Below are positions 45,561 to 55,006 of a stretch of DNA of 61,626 bases, in pieces (position 1 is the stretch's first letter; each line of letters begins with the position of its first letter). The notes under the pieces were generated by a model. That model saw only the letters and a list, made by a program, of their open reading frames with translations. It made no database searches and was not told the DNA's origin. Origin of the DNA: Thiomicrorhabdus sp. GTDB lineage: Bacteria; Pseudomonadota; Gammaproteobacteria; Thiomicrospirales; Thiomicrospiraceae. A program made the translations under genes and the position numbers. The stretch lies in the NCBI GenBank assembly GCA_015487495.1, contig WFPP01000074.1, positions 1 through 61,626 of the forward strand, written 5' to 3'.

Positions 45561-47837
45561 TTAAAACCCTCTTCCCAAGCTAAACTGAAAAGATTGAGTT
45601 TCATCCAGATCATCATAAGAAACAGGTCGAGCCAAACTAAATGCCAAAGGACCAACAGGCGTAATCCATGAAAAGCCCACACCCAAAGCCGATCTAAATT
45701 CACCCAATTCGACTGTATCAATATCTGAAAACACATTTCCTGCATCAAAGAAAAAGCTCATACGAATATTACTGGAATCCTCAATAAAAGGAATGGGTAA
45801 AACCAGCGCCGCCGTTGTTGCAATCTTAACAGCTCCCCCTATTGGACGATCACTGCCATCTATGGCTTTCACATAATTTGCACCTAATGAATTCGGTTCA
45901 AACCCTCTAACCGAACCGATTCCTCCCGCATAAAAATTTTCATAGAAGGGTAAAAAATCCAAATTTCCAAAACCGGCTCCGTAAGACACATTCCCCGTTA
46001 ACTGCAAGGTCAGATTTTCTGAAACAGGCAAAAAGAGACTTTCGCCTAAATACAATTTGTAATAGGATTGTTCAGACGTTCCAGGAATTACCGTCTCTAA
46101 AGAAACTTGCGTTTTATGCCCTTTGGATGGGAAATAAAAAGAGTTGGTTGAGTTATGAGTCCACCCCACTGTTGCAATTGCAGCTGACGAATTTTTACCA
46201 AATGTTGCCACATGTTCATTGCACGCTTTAAACTCACTTGAACACACAAGCTCTTGAGAATCCAGTTTTATACCATACGTTAAACGATCATTCTCGCTTA
46301 ATGGATACCCCAAAGAACTTCTTAGACCAAAATTATTGGTATTAAAATCAGCAACTCGTAACTGCTTTGCATCAATTTCACTTAAATAAAAGCCCGCGCC
46401 CAAACTCACACCATCAGAAGTAAAATAGGGATTGGTTAACCCAATATCCGCTGTTTTCCTAGACGCACTGGTTGAGACATTAAAATCAAGCTTGTTACCA
46501 CTTCCAATAAAGTTACGCTCCGATATGCCAATATTAAAACTGACACCATCCACTTGGGAAATCCCTACACCGGCACTAAAGGAGCCTGTTGATTGTTCGG
46601 TCACTCGGACAATCAAGTCCACCTGATCACGGCTCACCCGCTTGGTTTCAATGTCCGCCATTTTAAAGAATCCCAAACGGGTTAAACGTGATTTTGATTG
46701 ACGAACCAATTTTAAAGAATACGGTGAGCTTTCCAATTGCCGCATCTCTCTTCGGATGACATAATCACGAGTTCGCGTATTTCCTTCAATGACAACACGC
46801 CGAATATAAACTCGGCTTTTAGGCTCAAAATAAAATCGCAATACAATGGTTTTTTTCTCTTCATCCAATTCCGTTGCCGGTTTCAGTTCTGCAAAAGCAT
46901 ACCCTTCTTCACTTAAACGGTCACGTACTGAAGTGACCGCTTCAATAACTTTAGAGCGAGAAAAAACATCACCAATATTAAGTGCCATCAACTTTTTCAG
47001 TTGACTATGATCCAATATCGTTTCACCCACAAACTGAACATCGGAAATAGTATATTGATCGCCCTCTTTAATATTAATAGTGGTAAACACTCGGGTTTTA
47101 TCGGTAGACAAACTCACCTGATGAGATAGCACTTCAAACTTGGCAAACCCCTGATCCATGTAATAAGACTTAAGTGTTTCAATATCTCCTTGAAGCTGCA
47201 TTTTAGAATAATCATCTCCAACAGACATTTGCAATAAAGACTTCAAACGCTGATCTGAATAAACCTGATTCCCCACTAATGTAATACGTCCAATCGTAGC
47301 AGGTTCCCCTTCAATAATTGAGACTTTTAATCCCACACGATTACGTGGCAACGCTTCACTTGAAATCTCAATTTCTGCCGCATAATAGCCTTGATTTTGA
47401 TAACGACGTTTTAAATCAAGTACCACCCGTTCCAGTTCAACTTGATTATAAATTCGGCCTTTTTTAAGTCCCAAAGAGTCCAAGGCATCATTCAGTACCT
47501 CACTGTCAATAAGCTTATTTCCTTCAATCGTCACCTCCGCAATAGAAGGTCGCTCAACCACCTTTACAACCAGGGTATTCGCTCCTCTTTTATAAAGTGC
47601 GACATCCTTAAAAAAACCTGTTTTATATAAACTCTGTATACTTTTTTGTGATAATTCCCGATTTAAATACTCTCCTTTAGCCACCGACAAATAAGTACTG
47701 ATGGTTGAAAAATCAATACGGTTAGCCCCTTCCACTTCAATATTTTTAACCATAAACGCTTGCGCTAAACCTGGAAGCCATAATAAGCCAGCCATTGCAC
47801 ATGAAATTGCTGTTTTTTTAAACTGAATTTGTTTCAT
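45561..47837 (-). CDS. bamA: Outer-membrane protein assembly factor BamA
   Basis: Central channel of the BAM complex. 758 residues: signal peptide (AISCAMAGLLWLPGLAQAF), five POTRA domains (about residues 27-425; for example VKNIEVEGANRIDFSTISTY), then a 16-strand barrel with the conserved loop motif GIGSVRGFEPNSLG and a last strand ending in Phe (QSFQFSLGRGF). The ATG overlaps the rseP stop (TGATATG). Confidence 0.97.
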   Translation of the reverse strand: MKQIQFKKTAISCAMAGLLWLPGLAQAFMVKNIEVEGANRIDFSTISTYLSVAKGEYLNRELSQKSIQSLYKTGFFKDVALYKRGANTLVVKVVERPSIAEVTIEGNKLIDSEVLNDALDSLGLKKGRIYNQVELERVVLDLKRRYQNQGYYAAEIEISSEALPRNRVGLKVSIIEGEPATIGRITLVGNQVYSDQRLKSLLQMSVGDDYSKMQLQGDIETLKSYYMDQGFAKFEVLSHQVSLSTDKTRVFTTINIKEGDQYTISDVQFVGETILDHSQLKKLMALNIGDVFSRSKVIEAVTSVRDRLSEEGYAFAELKPATELDEEKKTIVLRFYFEPKSRVYIRRVVIEGNTRTRDYVIRREMRQLESSPYSLKLVRQSKSRLTRLGFFKMADIETKRVSRDQVDLIVRVTEQSTGSFSAGVGISQVDGVSFNIGISERNFIGSGNKLDFNVSTSASRKTADIGLTNPYFTSDGVSLGAGFYLSEIDAKQLRVADFNTNNFGLRSSLGYPLSENDRLTYGIKLDSQELVCSSEFKACNEHVATFGKNSSAAIATVGWTHNSTNSFYFPSKGHKTQVSLETVIPGTSEQSYYKLYLGESLFLPVSENLTLQLTGNVSYGAGFGNLDFLPFYENFYAGGIGSVRGFEPNSLGANYVKAIDGSDRPIGGAVKIATTAALVLPIPFIEDSSNIRMSFFFDAGNVFSDIDTVELGEFRSALGVGFSWITPVGPLAFSLARPVSYDDLDETQSFQFSLGRGF

Positions 47838-47838
47838 A

Positions 47839-49230
47839 TCAACCATTCGAAATTCTTAACACATCATTAAACAGAGCAACAAGCGTCAACCCTATAATTA
47901 AAACCACACCGATCCGTTGACCGACGTCCATTGCTTGAGGACTAACAGGAGACCCCTTAATTATTTCAATCAAGTAATATACCAAATGCCCGCCATCTAA
48001 TACAGGAATTGGCAATAAGTTTAAAATACCAATACTCAGGCTAATCAAACCTAATAAGCTTAAAAAAGTGATGAAACCTGATTGCATCGCCTGACCAGAA
48101 AACTGGGCAATACTAATTGGGCCTGATAAATGTTGTAAACTTACATCCCCAAAAAACATTCTTTGTATCATAATCAAACTCATTTGCAACAGTTCAATAG
48201 TGTGTATGCCGCCTTTCTCCAAGGCCTCCAAAAGGCCATACCGTGTAACAGAAGAGTAAGAAGAGCGCGTTTCTGGAGTAATAAAAGCCCCTATGCCCAT
48301 TTTTCCAACCACCTCTCCAGAAGGTTTTTTAGACTCCGACAACGACACCATCGTGGTATAACGTGCTCCCTCCCTAACATACACAATTGAAACAAGCTCA
48401 TTAGGCCGAGACTGAATTTCCCGAACCAAATCTTGCCACTGAGCAATGGGGGTATCATCAAAAAAAACAATTTTATCACCCGATAAAAGCCCCGCTTTTT
48501 CTGCCGCACCACCCGGTACAACCGTCCCTAGAATAGAAGGCAACGGCATTTGAAAAGGCTTAAAACCAAGCAACCTTAACCAGTTCTGCTTAGGTTGATT
48601 TAAATCAAGTTCCTCTAAAGCAATTGACCGTAAAGGAATACGCTCTCCAGAATCAAGGTGTTCAATCTCAATATAAAGACTCTCTTCATGATGCACCTTG
48701 GCTTTTAAAATAGCTTGATGCACAGATCGCCAGGTTGATACGGAATCGTCACCCACTTGAACAACAGACCAAACTCCCGAAAGAGACTGAAAAAACCCTT
48801 CTGGCAGAGCTTGTTCAACTGGGCTTCCTTGAGTAACTTCATTAAAAACAGGCTTAAAACCAGACACCCCAATCAGGTACATAACCGAAAATACCAACCA
48901 TGCAAACACCAAGTTAATCAAGGGGCCTGCTGCAACAACAGCAAAACGCTTATAAACACTTTGATGATTAAATGCATAAGGCAACAGCGCTTTAGGAACA
49001 GGGCCTTCAGATTCATCAATAAAACGAACATACCCTCCAAAAGGGATTACACCAATTTTAAAACAAGTCTCTTTTCCCTGTTTTTCATAAAGGCTTTTAC
49101 CAAACCCTATGGAAAAAACGTTTACCCGAATATGAAACCAGCGAGCGACTTGATAGTGTCCCCACTCATGAATGGCAATGACAATCCCCATGACTACAAT
49201 AAAGCCCAAAACAGACCATAAAACAGTCAC
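47839..49230 (-). CDS. rseP: Site-2 zinc metalloprotease RseP
   Basis: Intramembrane protease that cuts the anti-sigma factor RseA and signal-peptide remnants. 463 residues: HEWGH in the first helix (VIAIHEWGHYQVARWF) for zinc, a PDZ region at about 220-300 (LGTVVPGGAAEKAGLLSGDK), and PIPVLDGGHLVYYLIEI as the second zinc motif. GTG start directly after the cdsA stop (TAAGTG). rseA is not in the window. Confidence 0.96.
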   Translation of the reverse strand: MTVLWSVLGFIVVMGIVIAIHEWGHYQVARWFHIRVNVFSIGFGKSLYEKQGKETCFKIGVIPFGGYVRFIDESEGPVPKALLPYAFNHQSVYKRFAVVAAGPLINLVFAWLVFSVMYLIGVSGFKPVFNEVTQGSPVEQALPEGFFQSLSGVWSVVQVGDDSVSTWRSVHQAILKAKVHHEESLYIEIEHLDSGERIPLRSIALEELDLNQPKQNWLRLLGFKPFQMPLPSILGTVVPGGAAEKAGLLSGDKIVFFDDTPIAQWQDLVREIQSRPNELVSIVYVREGARYTTMVSLSESKKPSGEVVGKMGIGAFITPETRSSYSSVTRYGLLEALEKGGIHTIELLQMSLIMIQRMFFGDVSLQHLSGPISIAQFSGQAMQSGFITFLSLLGLISLSIGILNLLPIPVLDGGHLVYYLIEIIKGSPVSPQAMDVGQRIGVVLIIGLTLVALFNDVLRISNG

Positions 49231-50043
49231 TTACAGCATACTCCCAAAATGCCATAAAAGGTACATCATTGGCAGGGCAATCAACAAACTGTCGATACGA
49301 TCCAATACACCACCATGACCAGGTAACAGATGACTACTGTCCTTCACACCTGCTTGACGCTTTAAAACACTTTCAAACAGGTCTCCCAGTACTGAAAAAA
49401 GAGCAATAAAGGCTAAAACCAATGCAAACAGCCAAGCAGAGACACTCAATTCAACCTGTACCCATTGCACACTTAACCATGCCACAATAAAAGCCAAAAG
49501 AACGCCACCCCAAACCCCTTCCCATGTTTTACCTGGACTCACATAGGGAGCCAATTTGGTTTTTCCAAAACGTTTTCCACTGAAATAAGCTCCCGTATCA
49601 ATAGCCCAAATAACCAATAAACTCAATAAGATAACCTGTGGTGAAAACGAACTCCTAAAATGAATCAATGCCACCGTAAACACCACAATCGATAATACAC
49701 CCGACATTAAAATAAACCCAGCAGAACGTGGGCCTTTTAGTGCCTTACTTTGCTGATAACGAAATACCACGCTCATTAATAAAATGCTTTCAATCACCGT
49801 TAAGAAGACAAGCCCCTGAACAGACAACATCAACAGACTTATCCAGCTTAGTAACAATACCAGCAAGGCAAAGGCTATTTTTTGCCATACCTTCGTTAAG
49901 CGTGCCAATCCGGCCCACTCCCAAGCTGCAATAAAGCCAACCAATAATACAATCCACTGCCAAATCAATTCAGTTGACTTAAACAACGCCACGGCTGCCA
50001 AAACAGCCAAAACCACGGCTGTTATTACTCGTTGTTTCAACAT
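49231..50043 (-). CDS. cdsA: Phosphatidate cytidylyltransferase
   Basis: Makes CDP-diacylglycerol for phospholipids. 270 residues with about eight membrane helices, AIDTGAYFSGKRFGKTKLAP, SPGKTWEGVWGG and the C-terminal signature SVLGDLFESVLKRQAGVKDS with LPGHGGVLDRIDSL. Directly coupled to uppS upstream and rseP downstream. Confidence 0.96.
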   Translation of the reverse strand: MLKQRVITAVVLAVLAAVALFKSTELIWQWIVLLVGFIAAWEWAGLARLTKVWQKIAFALLVLLLSWISLLMLSVQGLVFLTVIESILLMSVVFRYQQSKALKGPRSAGFILMSGVLSIVVFTVALIHFRSSFSPQVILLSLLVIWAIDTGAYFSGKRFGKTKLAPYVSPGKTWEGVWGGVLLAFIVAWLSVQWVQVELSVSAWLFALVLAFIALFSVLGDLFESVLKRQAGVKDSSHLLPGHGGVLDRIDSLLIALPMMYLLWHFGSML

Positions 50044-50775
50044 TTACTTAGCAACCTGTTCGCTTGTTTTACCAAAACGACGCTCTCGTTGTGAAAAAGA
50101 GGCAATGGCTTTATCAAGGCTAGCCTCATCAAAATCAGGCCACAAATCTTCTGTAAAATAAAATTCTGCATACGCCATCTGCCAAATTAAAAAATTACTG
50201 ATTCGTTGTTCTCCGCCTGTGCGAATCAGTAAATCCACATCTGGTAATGCATTCAAAGCAATATATTGACTTACATCCTCTTCTGTCATATCTAATACTG
50301 ACTTTTCTGGGTGCACCAACTGCCACTGTTTCACCGCCTCCAAAATATCCCAACGCCCACCATAGTTTGCCGCAATAGATAAAACCAATCCTGTATTATC
50401 ACGTGTCATCGATTCCGCTAAAAGAATATGCTCTTGAATTTCCTTACTAAAAGCAGAACGGTCACCCACAATCAATAACCGGACATTATTTTCATTAAGT
50501 CTGGACACCTCTTTCTGTAACGCTTTTAAAAACAACCCCATTAATTTATTTACTTCATCAGGTGGCCGACGCCAGTTTTCAGTACTAAAAGCAAACAACG
50601 TTAATGCTTTAATACCAAGCATAGAGCAGTGTGCGACTAAACGCTTTACCGACTTAAGCCCTTTCTGGTGACCGGCAAACCGAGGTAAAAACCGTTTTTT
50701 AGCCCAACGGCCATTGCCATCCATAATAATAGCAATGTGTTGTGGTTGAATAATTTGGTGGGATTCTTGAGACAA
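50044..50775 (-). CDS. uppS: Undecaprenyl diphosphate synthase
   Basis: cis-Prenyl transferase that makes the C55 carrier for peptidoglycan. 243 residues: IAIIMDGNGRWAKKRFLPRF, GIKALTLFAFSTENWRRP, and DLLIRTGGEQRISNFLIWQM with YAEFYFTEDLWPDF. First gene of the uppS-cdsA-rseP-bamA-skp-lpxD run. Between it and frr, where dxr lies in many relatives, there is only a family A element. Confidence 0.97.
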   Translation of the reverse strand: MSQESHQIIQPQHIAIIMDGNGRWAKKRFLPRFAGHQKGLKSVKRLVAHCSMLGIKALTLFAFSTENWRRPPDEVNKLMGLFLKALQKEVSRLNENNVRLLIVGDRSAFSKEIQEHILLAESMTRDNTGLVLSIAANYGGRWDILEAVKQWQLVHPEKSVLDMTEEDVSQYIALNALPDVDLLIRTGGEQRISNFLIWQMAYAEFYFTEDLWPDFDEASLDKAIASFSQRERRFGKTSEQVAK

Positions 50776-50985
50776 AACAAACCTCTAATCAAATAAAAAA
50801 ACGAGCACCTGGTGTGTACCACATACCAAGTACTCAAAACAAAAAACGGCTCAAACAAACCTGAAACCCCCTCAGATTAACTTGAACCGTTTTATTTAAA
50901 GCAACAAAAACGAGCATCCAAAATAAAACCCGTTAATTATGCCGTAATTGCGTAAAAATAGCGATGTAATTTAACACCCCAACCC

Positions 50986-51245
50986 TTAAGGAACCTCTGA
51001 ATAAGTCTCTTAAAATTCTGTGAATCTTCAAGCCTTCCTATTCTAGGCCTGTTTCGCAAGGAATGGTTATTCCATTCACAAGAAGCATAACAACGAAGAG
51101 GAAGGCTTGAAGGCACACCCTACGGGGCTTAGCCATTTTATTCGCCTCGGCGTTAAATGCCTTTGCAAGGTCTAGGACATGGCTTCAGTCATTTGCCTTG
51201 ATGCGAATAAAATGGCGTTGCCAGAAATTAAGGAACTTAGTTATT
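50986..51245. repeat. Repeat element family A, copy 3
   Basis: Same orientation as copy 2. Left end TTAAGGAACCTCTGAATAAG, then H1 and H2. The right end is altered (AAATTAAGGAACTTAGTTA instead of the usual AAATTAAGCGACTTATTCAG), so the outer stem is broken. H2 arms pair with three mismatches, as in copy 1. The 518-bp gap 50776-51293 (uppS-frr) otherwise holds nothing I can name. Confidence 0.85.
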
Positions 51246-51293
51246 TTTTACTCGTGATCGTACACTGCAAAGCCCTCAAATCAGGGTAAAATA

Positions 51294-51851
51294 TTAAATA
51301 TCCATCAAACTCGCTTCTTTTTCCGCCAAAGCCGCATCCACTTTTTTAATTGCTTCATCAGTTAATTTCTGAATCTGGTCATCAGACTGATGCGCTTCAT
51401 CCTCAGTAATCTCTTTTTCTTTTAAAAGAGACTTTACTTCTCCATTCGCATCACGCCTAATATTACGAATTGCAACACGGGCTTGTTCTGCCTCCGCCCG
51501 TGCAATCTTAATAAACTCCTTACGGCGCTCTTCTGTTAAAGGTGGCATCGGAATACGCATCAAATTTCCAACCGTCACTGGGTTAATGCCTAAATCGGAA
51601 GTCATAATGGCTTTTTCAATCACCGCCACCATCGGTTGCTCCCAAGGCTGAACCGTTAAGGTACGAGAATCTTCCAAATTAATATTTGCCACCTGACTGA
51701 TTGGCACTGAAGATCCATAATAATCAACTGTAATAGAGTCCAAAATACTTGGATGAGCACGCCCTGTACGAATCTTGGCAAAATTCACTTCCAGGTTTTC
51801 AAACGATTTTTGCATTCTCACTTTTGCATCTTCACGAATTTCATCTAACAT
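51294..51851 (-). CDS. frr: Ribosome recycling factor
   Basis: Splits the post-termination ribosome with EF-G. 185 residues of standard length: [20 protein letters not shown] with the RTGRA loop, [53 protein letters not shown] and [20 protein letters not shown]. Two bases after pyrH. Confidence 0.98.
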   Translation of the reverse strand: MLDEIREDAKVRMQKSFENLEVNFAKIRTGRAHPSILDSITVDYYGSSVPISQVANINLEDSRTLTVQPWEQPMVAVIEKAIMTSDLGINPVTVGNLMRIPMPPLTEERRKEFIKIARAEAEQARVAIRNIRRDANGEVKSLLKEKEITEDEAHQSDDQIQKLTDEAIKKVDAALAEKEASLMDI

Positions 51852-51853
51852 TC

Positions 51854-52573
51854 TTATTCTCCTAAGCCTACCAAGGTGCCTTCATCATCACCCTTTACAA
51901 TTCTAATAACCGCATTATCTTTAAACATATCAAAAACACGAATGGGCATACCATGATCTCGACATAACACAAATGCTGTCATATCCATAACCTGTAAATT
52001 TTTTTGAATCACTTCATCATAAGACAAAAACGGATAGCGGGTTGCGTTGCTGTCTTTCATCGGGTCGGCAGTATAAATACCATCCACCTTCGTTGCTTTC
52101 AAAACAATTTCGGCACCAATTTCAATGCCTCTCAATGCCGCCGCCGTATCTGTCGTAAAAAAAGGGCTACCTGTCCCCGCAGCAAACACCAATACCTCAC
52201 CACCTGCCAACTGTTTCTTAACATTATTGGCATGAAACCCTGTCGAAACCCCTTCAATCGACATCGCAGATAATACTTGGGACTTCATCCCCATGCTTTC
52301 AATCACATCACGAAGCGCCAGTGCATTAATAACCGTTGCCATCATACCCATATGATCGCCTGTTGTACGCTGAATACCCGAACCTTGAATTTGTGCACCG
52401 CGAAAAATATTCCCCCCCCCAACAACAATGCCAACTTCAACACCTAAATCACGCAATTCTTTTACCTGAGAGACAACCGATTTTAAGGTTTCAGCATCCA
52501 GACCAAACTCTCCTGCCCCCATTAAGGCTTCACCACTAAACTTTAATAAAATGCGTTTATATTTAAGTGCCAT
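51854..52573 (-). CDS. pyrH: UMP kinase
   Basis: Phosphorylates UMP to UDP; hexamer regulated by GTP and UTP. 239 residues: [73 protein letters not shown] and [21 protein letters not shown] nine-C run (52412-52420) encodes the Gly-Gly-Gly of the substrate-binding loop. The gap to tsf (52574-52996) is wider than usual and contains a family B element. Confidence 0.98.
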   Translation of the reverse strand: MALKYKRILLKFSGEALMGAGEFGLDAETLKSVVSQVKELRDLGVEVGIVVGGGNIFRGAQIQGSGIQRTTGDHMGMMATVINALALRDVIESMGMKSQVLSAMSIEGVSTGFHANNVKKQLAGGEVLVFAAGTGSPFFTTDTAAALRGIEIGAEIVLKATKVDGIYTADPMKDSNATRYPFLSYDEVIQKNLQVMDMTAFVLCRDHGMPIRVFDMFKDNAVIRIVKGDDEGTLVGLGE

Positions 52574-52607
52574 CTCAGCGTACCCTTACGTTATCCAAAC
52601 AACCATA

Positions 52608-52797
52608 AAAAGACTTTTACACAAAACAACATACGAATAAAAAAAGAAAAAACACCTGATTTTTATGTACCTCTAAAAGCACTTTCTATAGCGTAACAAC
52701 TTGAAAATAGCGCGATTCTCTGCATCATCCACCTTAATCAATCAAATCGTTATCTCTTCTTATCTTCACACCCCGTTTTATCGTACAAAAGCCTTAT
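52608..52797. repeat. Repeat element family B, about 190 bp
   Basis: Left end AAAAGACTTTTACACAAAAC and the A-rich stretch that follows; right end TTATCGTACAAAAGCCTTAT, inverted with differences. It separates tsf from pyrH. After it, at 52836-52857, there is a family A-like end (AAGGAAGCGCGGATTAAATC), and a longer imperfect inverted repeat (52801-52815 against 52874-52890, AAAATTTTGCAATTA). Confidence 0.6.
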
Positions 52798-52930
52798 GAA
52801 AAAAATTTTGCAATTAAAAAACATTCTTAAACCCAAGGAAGCGCGGATTAAATCGCTTGGATTCTGGGAATCAAGACACTATTCTAATTGCAAAAAATTT
52901 TCTTATTCAATCTTTTTTAAACATTTACAT

Positions 52931-52984
52931 ACAAAAAAGCCATAGCCTGCTTACTTTAAAAAAAGTAAAGCAACACTATGGCTC
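52931..52984 (-). terminator. Terminator after tsf
   Basis: On the minus strand AGCCATAG, inner GCTTTAC-like stem with an A/T loop, CTATGGCT and then TTTTTTG. Strong hairpin followed by a T-run directly after the tsf stop. Confidence 0.82.
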
Positions 52985-52996
52985 AATAATCAAAAA

Positions 52997-53881
52997 TTAA
53001 CCCGTAACCGCTTTCGCAGCCAAGGCAACTTCTTCCGCAAAATCCGTCTCTTCAACTTCTATTCCTGCACCAACTTCCATGCGAATAAACGCTGTTACCG
53101 TTGCACCATTTTCTTTCAATAGCTTCTCAATAGTAATATCTGGGTTTTTAACAAAAGATTGACCAACCAATGTAATTTCCTGCAAATACTTACGCATACG
53201 ACCATCAATCATTTTTTCAATGATTTCAGCAGGTTTACCACTTTCTTGCGCTTGTTCAATTTGGAACTTACGCTCTTTTTCAAGCATTCCTTGATCCACT
53301 TCTTCAGCAGTAATAGCCGATGGATTAACCGCCGCAATGTGCATGGCAACATCACGAGCCAACGCTTCATCCCCACCTTCCATCGCAACTACAACCCCAA
53401 TTTTTTCACCATGCTGATATTGGCCAATCAAACCTTTCGATTCAATTTTTTGTACAAAACGCAACGCCATGTTCTCACCAATACGCGCTATCATTTCACG
53501 GCGTGTCAAATCCACTGTTTGCCCAGATGCCATCGTTAATCCCATAATGGTATCCACATCCGTGGTATCTGCTGCCAACGCCAATGCCACAATCTCATTT
53601 GCAAACGCTTTAAACTCGTCACCTTTTGCAACAAAATCCGTTTCGCAATTTACTTCTGCAATCATGCCTGACTTTTTATCTTCTGAAACGGCAATGGCAA
53701 CCACGCCTTCTGCTGCAACACGACCGGCTTTTTTATCCGCGCCCGCCATACCTTTTTTACGAAGAAACTCAATCGCCGCATCCATATCACCTCCTGTTTC
53801 AGAAAGTGCTTTTTTACAATCCATCATCCCTGCACCCGTTGCTTGACGCAGTTCTTTCACCATAGAAGCTGTAATAGCCAT
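52997..53881 (-). CDS. tsf: Elongation factor Ts
   Basis: Nucleotide exchange factor of EF-Tu. 294 residues: ITASMVKELRQATGAGMMDC with CKKAL, GDMDAAIEFLRKKG, and NCETDFVAKGDEFKAF. The start at 53881 is the usual MAITASMV; GAGGAA precedes it by six bases. Downstream of rpsB, after an intergenic hairpin. Confidence 0.98.
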   Translation of the reverse strand: MAITASMVKELRQATGAGMMDCKKALSETGGDMDAAIEFLRKKGMAGADKKAGRVAAEGVVAIAVSEDKKSGMIAEVNCETDFVAKGDEFKAFANEIVALALAADTTDVDTIMGLTMASGQTVDLTRREMIARIGENMALRFVQKIESKGLIGQYQHGEKIGVVVAMEGGDEALARDVAMHIAAVNPSAITAEEVDQGMLEKERKFQIEQAQESGKPAEIIEKMIDGRMRKYLQEITLVGQSFVKNPDITIEKLLKENGATVTAFIRMEVGAGIEVEETDFAEEVALAAKAVTG

Positions 53882-53981
53882 ACTTAATTCCTCATTATCC
53901 AAACTTTGTATTTTTTACCCCCCCTCACTATATACATACAACAGCCAAGAGAAGAGGGCTTATAACCCTAATTCTTTCAAC

Positions 53982-54015
53982 AGAAAAGCGGGTTTGGCAA
54001 CAAACCCACTTTTCT
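53982..54015 (-). terminator. Hairpin in the rpsB-tsf gap (attenuator)
   Basis: On the minus strand AGAAAAGTGGGTTTG, loop TTGC, CAAACCCGCTTTTCT: fifteen pairs with one wobble. The T-rich part is inside the stem, so it may reduce rather than stop transcription into tsf. A similar partial terminator lies at this place in E. coli. Confidence 0.6.
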
Positions 54016-54035
54016 ATCCAAGTTAACTTAGGGAA

Positions 54036-54776
54036 TTACTTAGCTGATTTCTCCTCAGCTTCTACAAAATCATCCCCTTCAACACCCGTAGTGATGGTTG
54101 CCTTACCTTCAAGAACCGCATCCGCTGCAGAAGTTAGGTATAACGTAATCGCACGAATGGCATCATCGTTACCAGGAATCACATAATCAATTCCACGCGG
54201 ATCATTATTTGTATCTACCACACCAATAACCGGAATACCCAGATTTTTAGCTTCTTGAATGGCAATTTTTTCATTTCCAGTATCGATAATAAAAATCGCA
54301 TCTGGCATGGCACGCATATCTTTAATTCCACCTAAAGACAGCTCTAGTTTTGTTTTTTCACGAGTACGTGTTAACGCTTCTCTTTTTGTGATTTTTTCAA
54401 ACGTACCATCTTTCTCCATTGCTTCAAGTTCTTTCAAACGCTTAATAGACTGTTTGATTGTCTTGAAGTTTGTCAACATACCACCTAACCAACGGTAGTC
54501 AACATACGGCATACCGCAGCGTTTTGCTTCTTGAGCCACAAGCTCACGCGCTGCTTTTTTTGTTCCAACAAATAATACTTTACCTTTATTTGCGGCTATG
54601 CCACCAATCATGTTCAATGCGTCATTAAACATTGGCAGTGTTTTTTCTAAGTTAATAATATGAATTTTGTTACGCGCACCAAAGATGTACTCAGCCATCT
54701 TGGGGTTCCAATAACGAGTTTGATGTCCGAAATGTACACCCGCTTCTAGCATTTCACGCATGGTCACTTTTGCCAT
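54036..54776 (-). CDS. rpsB: Ribosomal protein S2
   Basis: 246-residue protein of the small subunit: [75 protein letters not shown] and a C-terminal [21 protein letters not shown] at 54776 with GGAGA eight bases upstream; the longer frame belongs to the leader. First gene of rpsB-tsf. Confidence 0.98.
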   Translation of the reverse strand: MAKVTMREMLEAGVHFGHQTRYWNPKMAEYIFGARNKIHIINLEKTLPMFNDALNMIGGIAANKGKVLFVGTKKAARELVAQEAKRCGMPYVDYRWLGGMLTNFKTIKQSIKRLKELEAMEKDGTFEKITKREALTRTREKTKLELSLGGIKDMRAMPDAIFIIDTGNEKIAIQEAKNLGIPVIGVVDTNNDPRGIDYVIPGNDDAIRAITLYLTSAADAVLEGKATITTGVEGDDFVEAEEKSAK

Positions 54777-54930
54777 GATATTCTCCATTTTTTTTGGGTT
54801 AAGCCTCCGTCTACCCCATAAGACGAACCAAAAAAAGCCATTTTTTCTCGCTTTATTCAGCACCCCGTTTTATGTGTCGGTAAACGTGTGGATTTTTTGT
54901 TAGAATTCCTCTCAACAGAAAGGCGCGGCA
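54777..54930 (-). promoter_or_regulatory. rpsB leader, possible S2 autoregulatory site
   Basis: Untranslated leader with two GC-richer blocks in an A/T-rich surrounding: CGGGGTGCTGAATAAAGCGA (54847-54867 region) and GGTAGACGGAGGCTTAACCC (54796-54815). Blocks like these are conserved in gammaproteobacterial rpsB leaders, where S2 represses its own operon. I judged the similarity from memory, so this is tentative. Confidence 0.4.
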
Positions 54931-54959
54931 TTTATACCATAACCAAGCCAAATCCACAA
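54931..54959 (-). promoter_or_regulatory. Promoter of rpsB-tsf
   Basis: On the minus strand TTGTGG (54954-54959), 17-base spacer, TATAAA (54931-54936), then the GC-rich block TGCCGCGCC, a discriminator typical of genes under stringent (ppGpp/DksA) control. Confidence 0.7.
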
Positions 54960-55006
54960 TTCCAATTAAGAAAATAAGCTTAATTATTTACCAAAAGAAC
55001 CCAAAT

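Noticed and set aside
52796-52945. Small frame of about 49 codons starting MKKILQLKNI on the plus strand
   Set aside because: It lies across the family B right end, a family A-like end and the tsf terminator, lacks a ribosome site and has low complexity.
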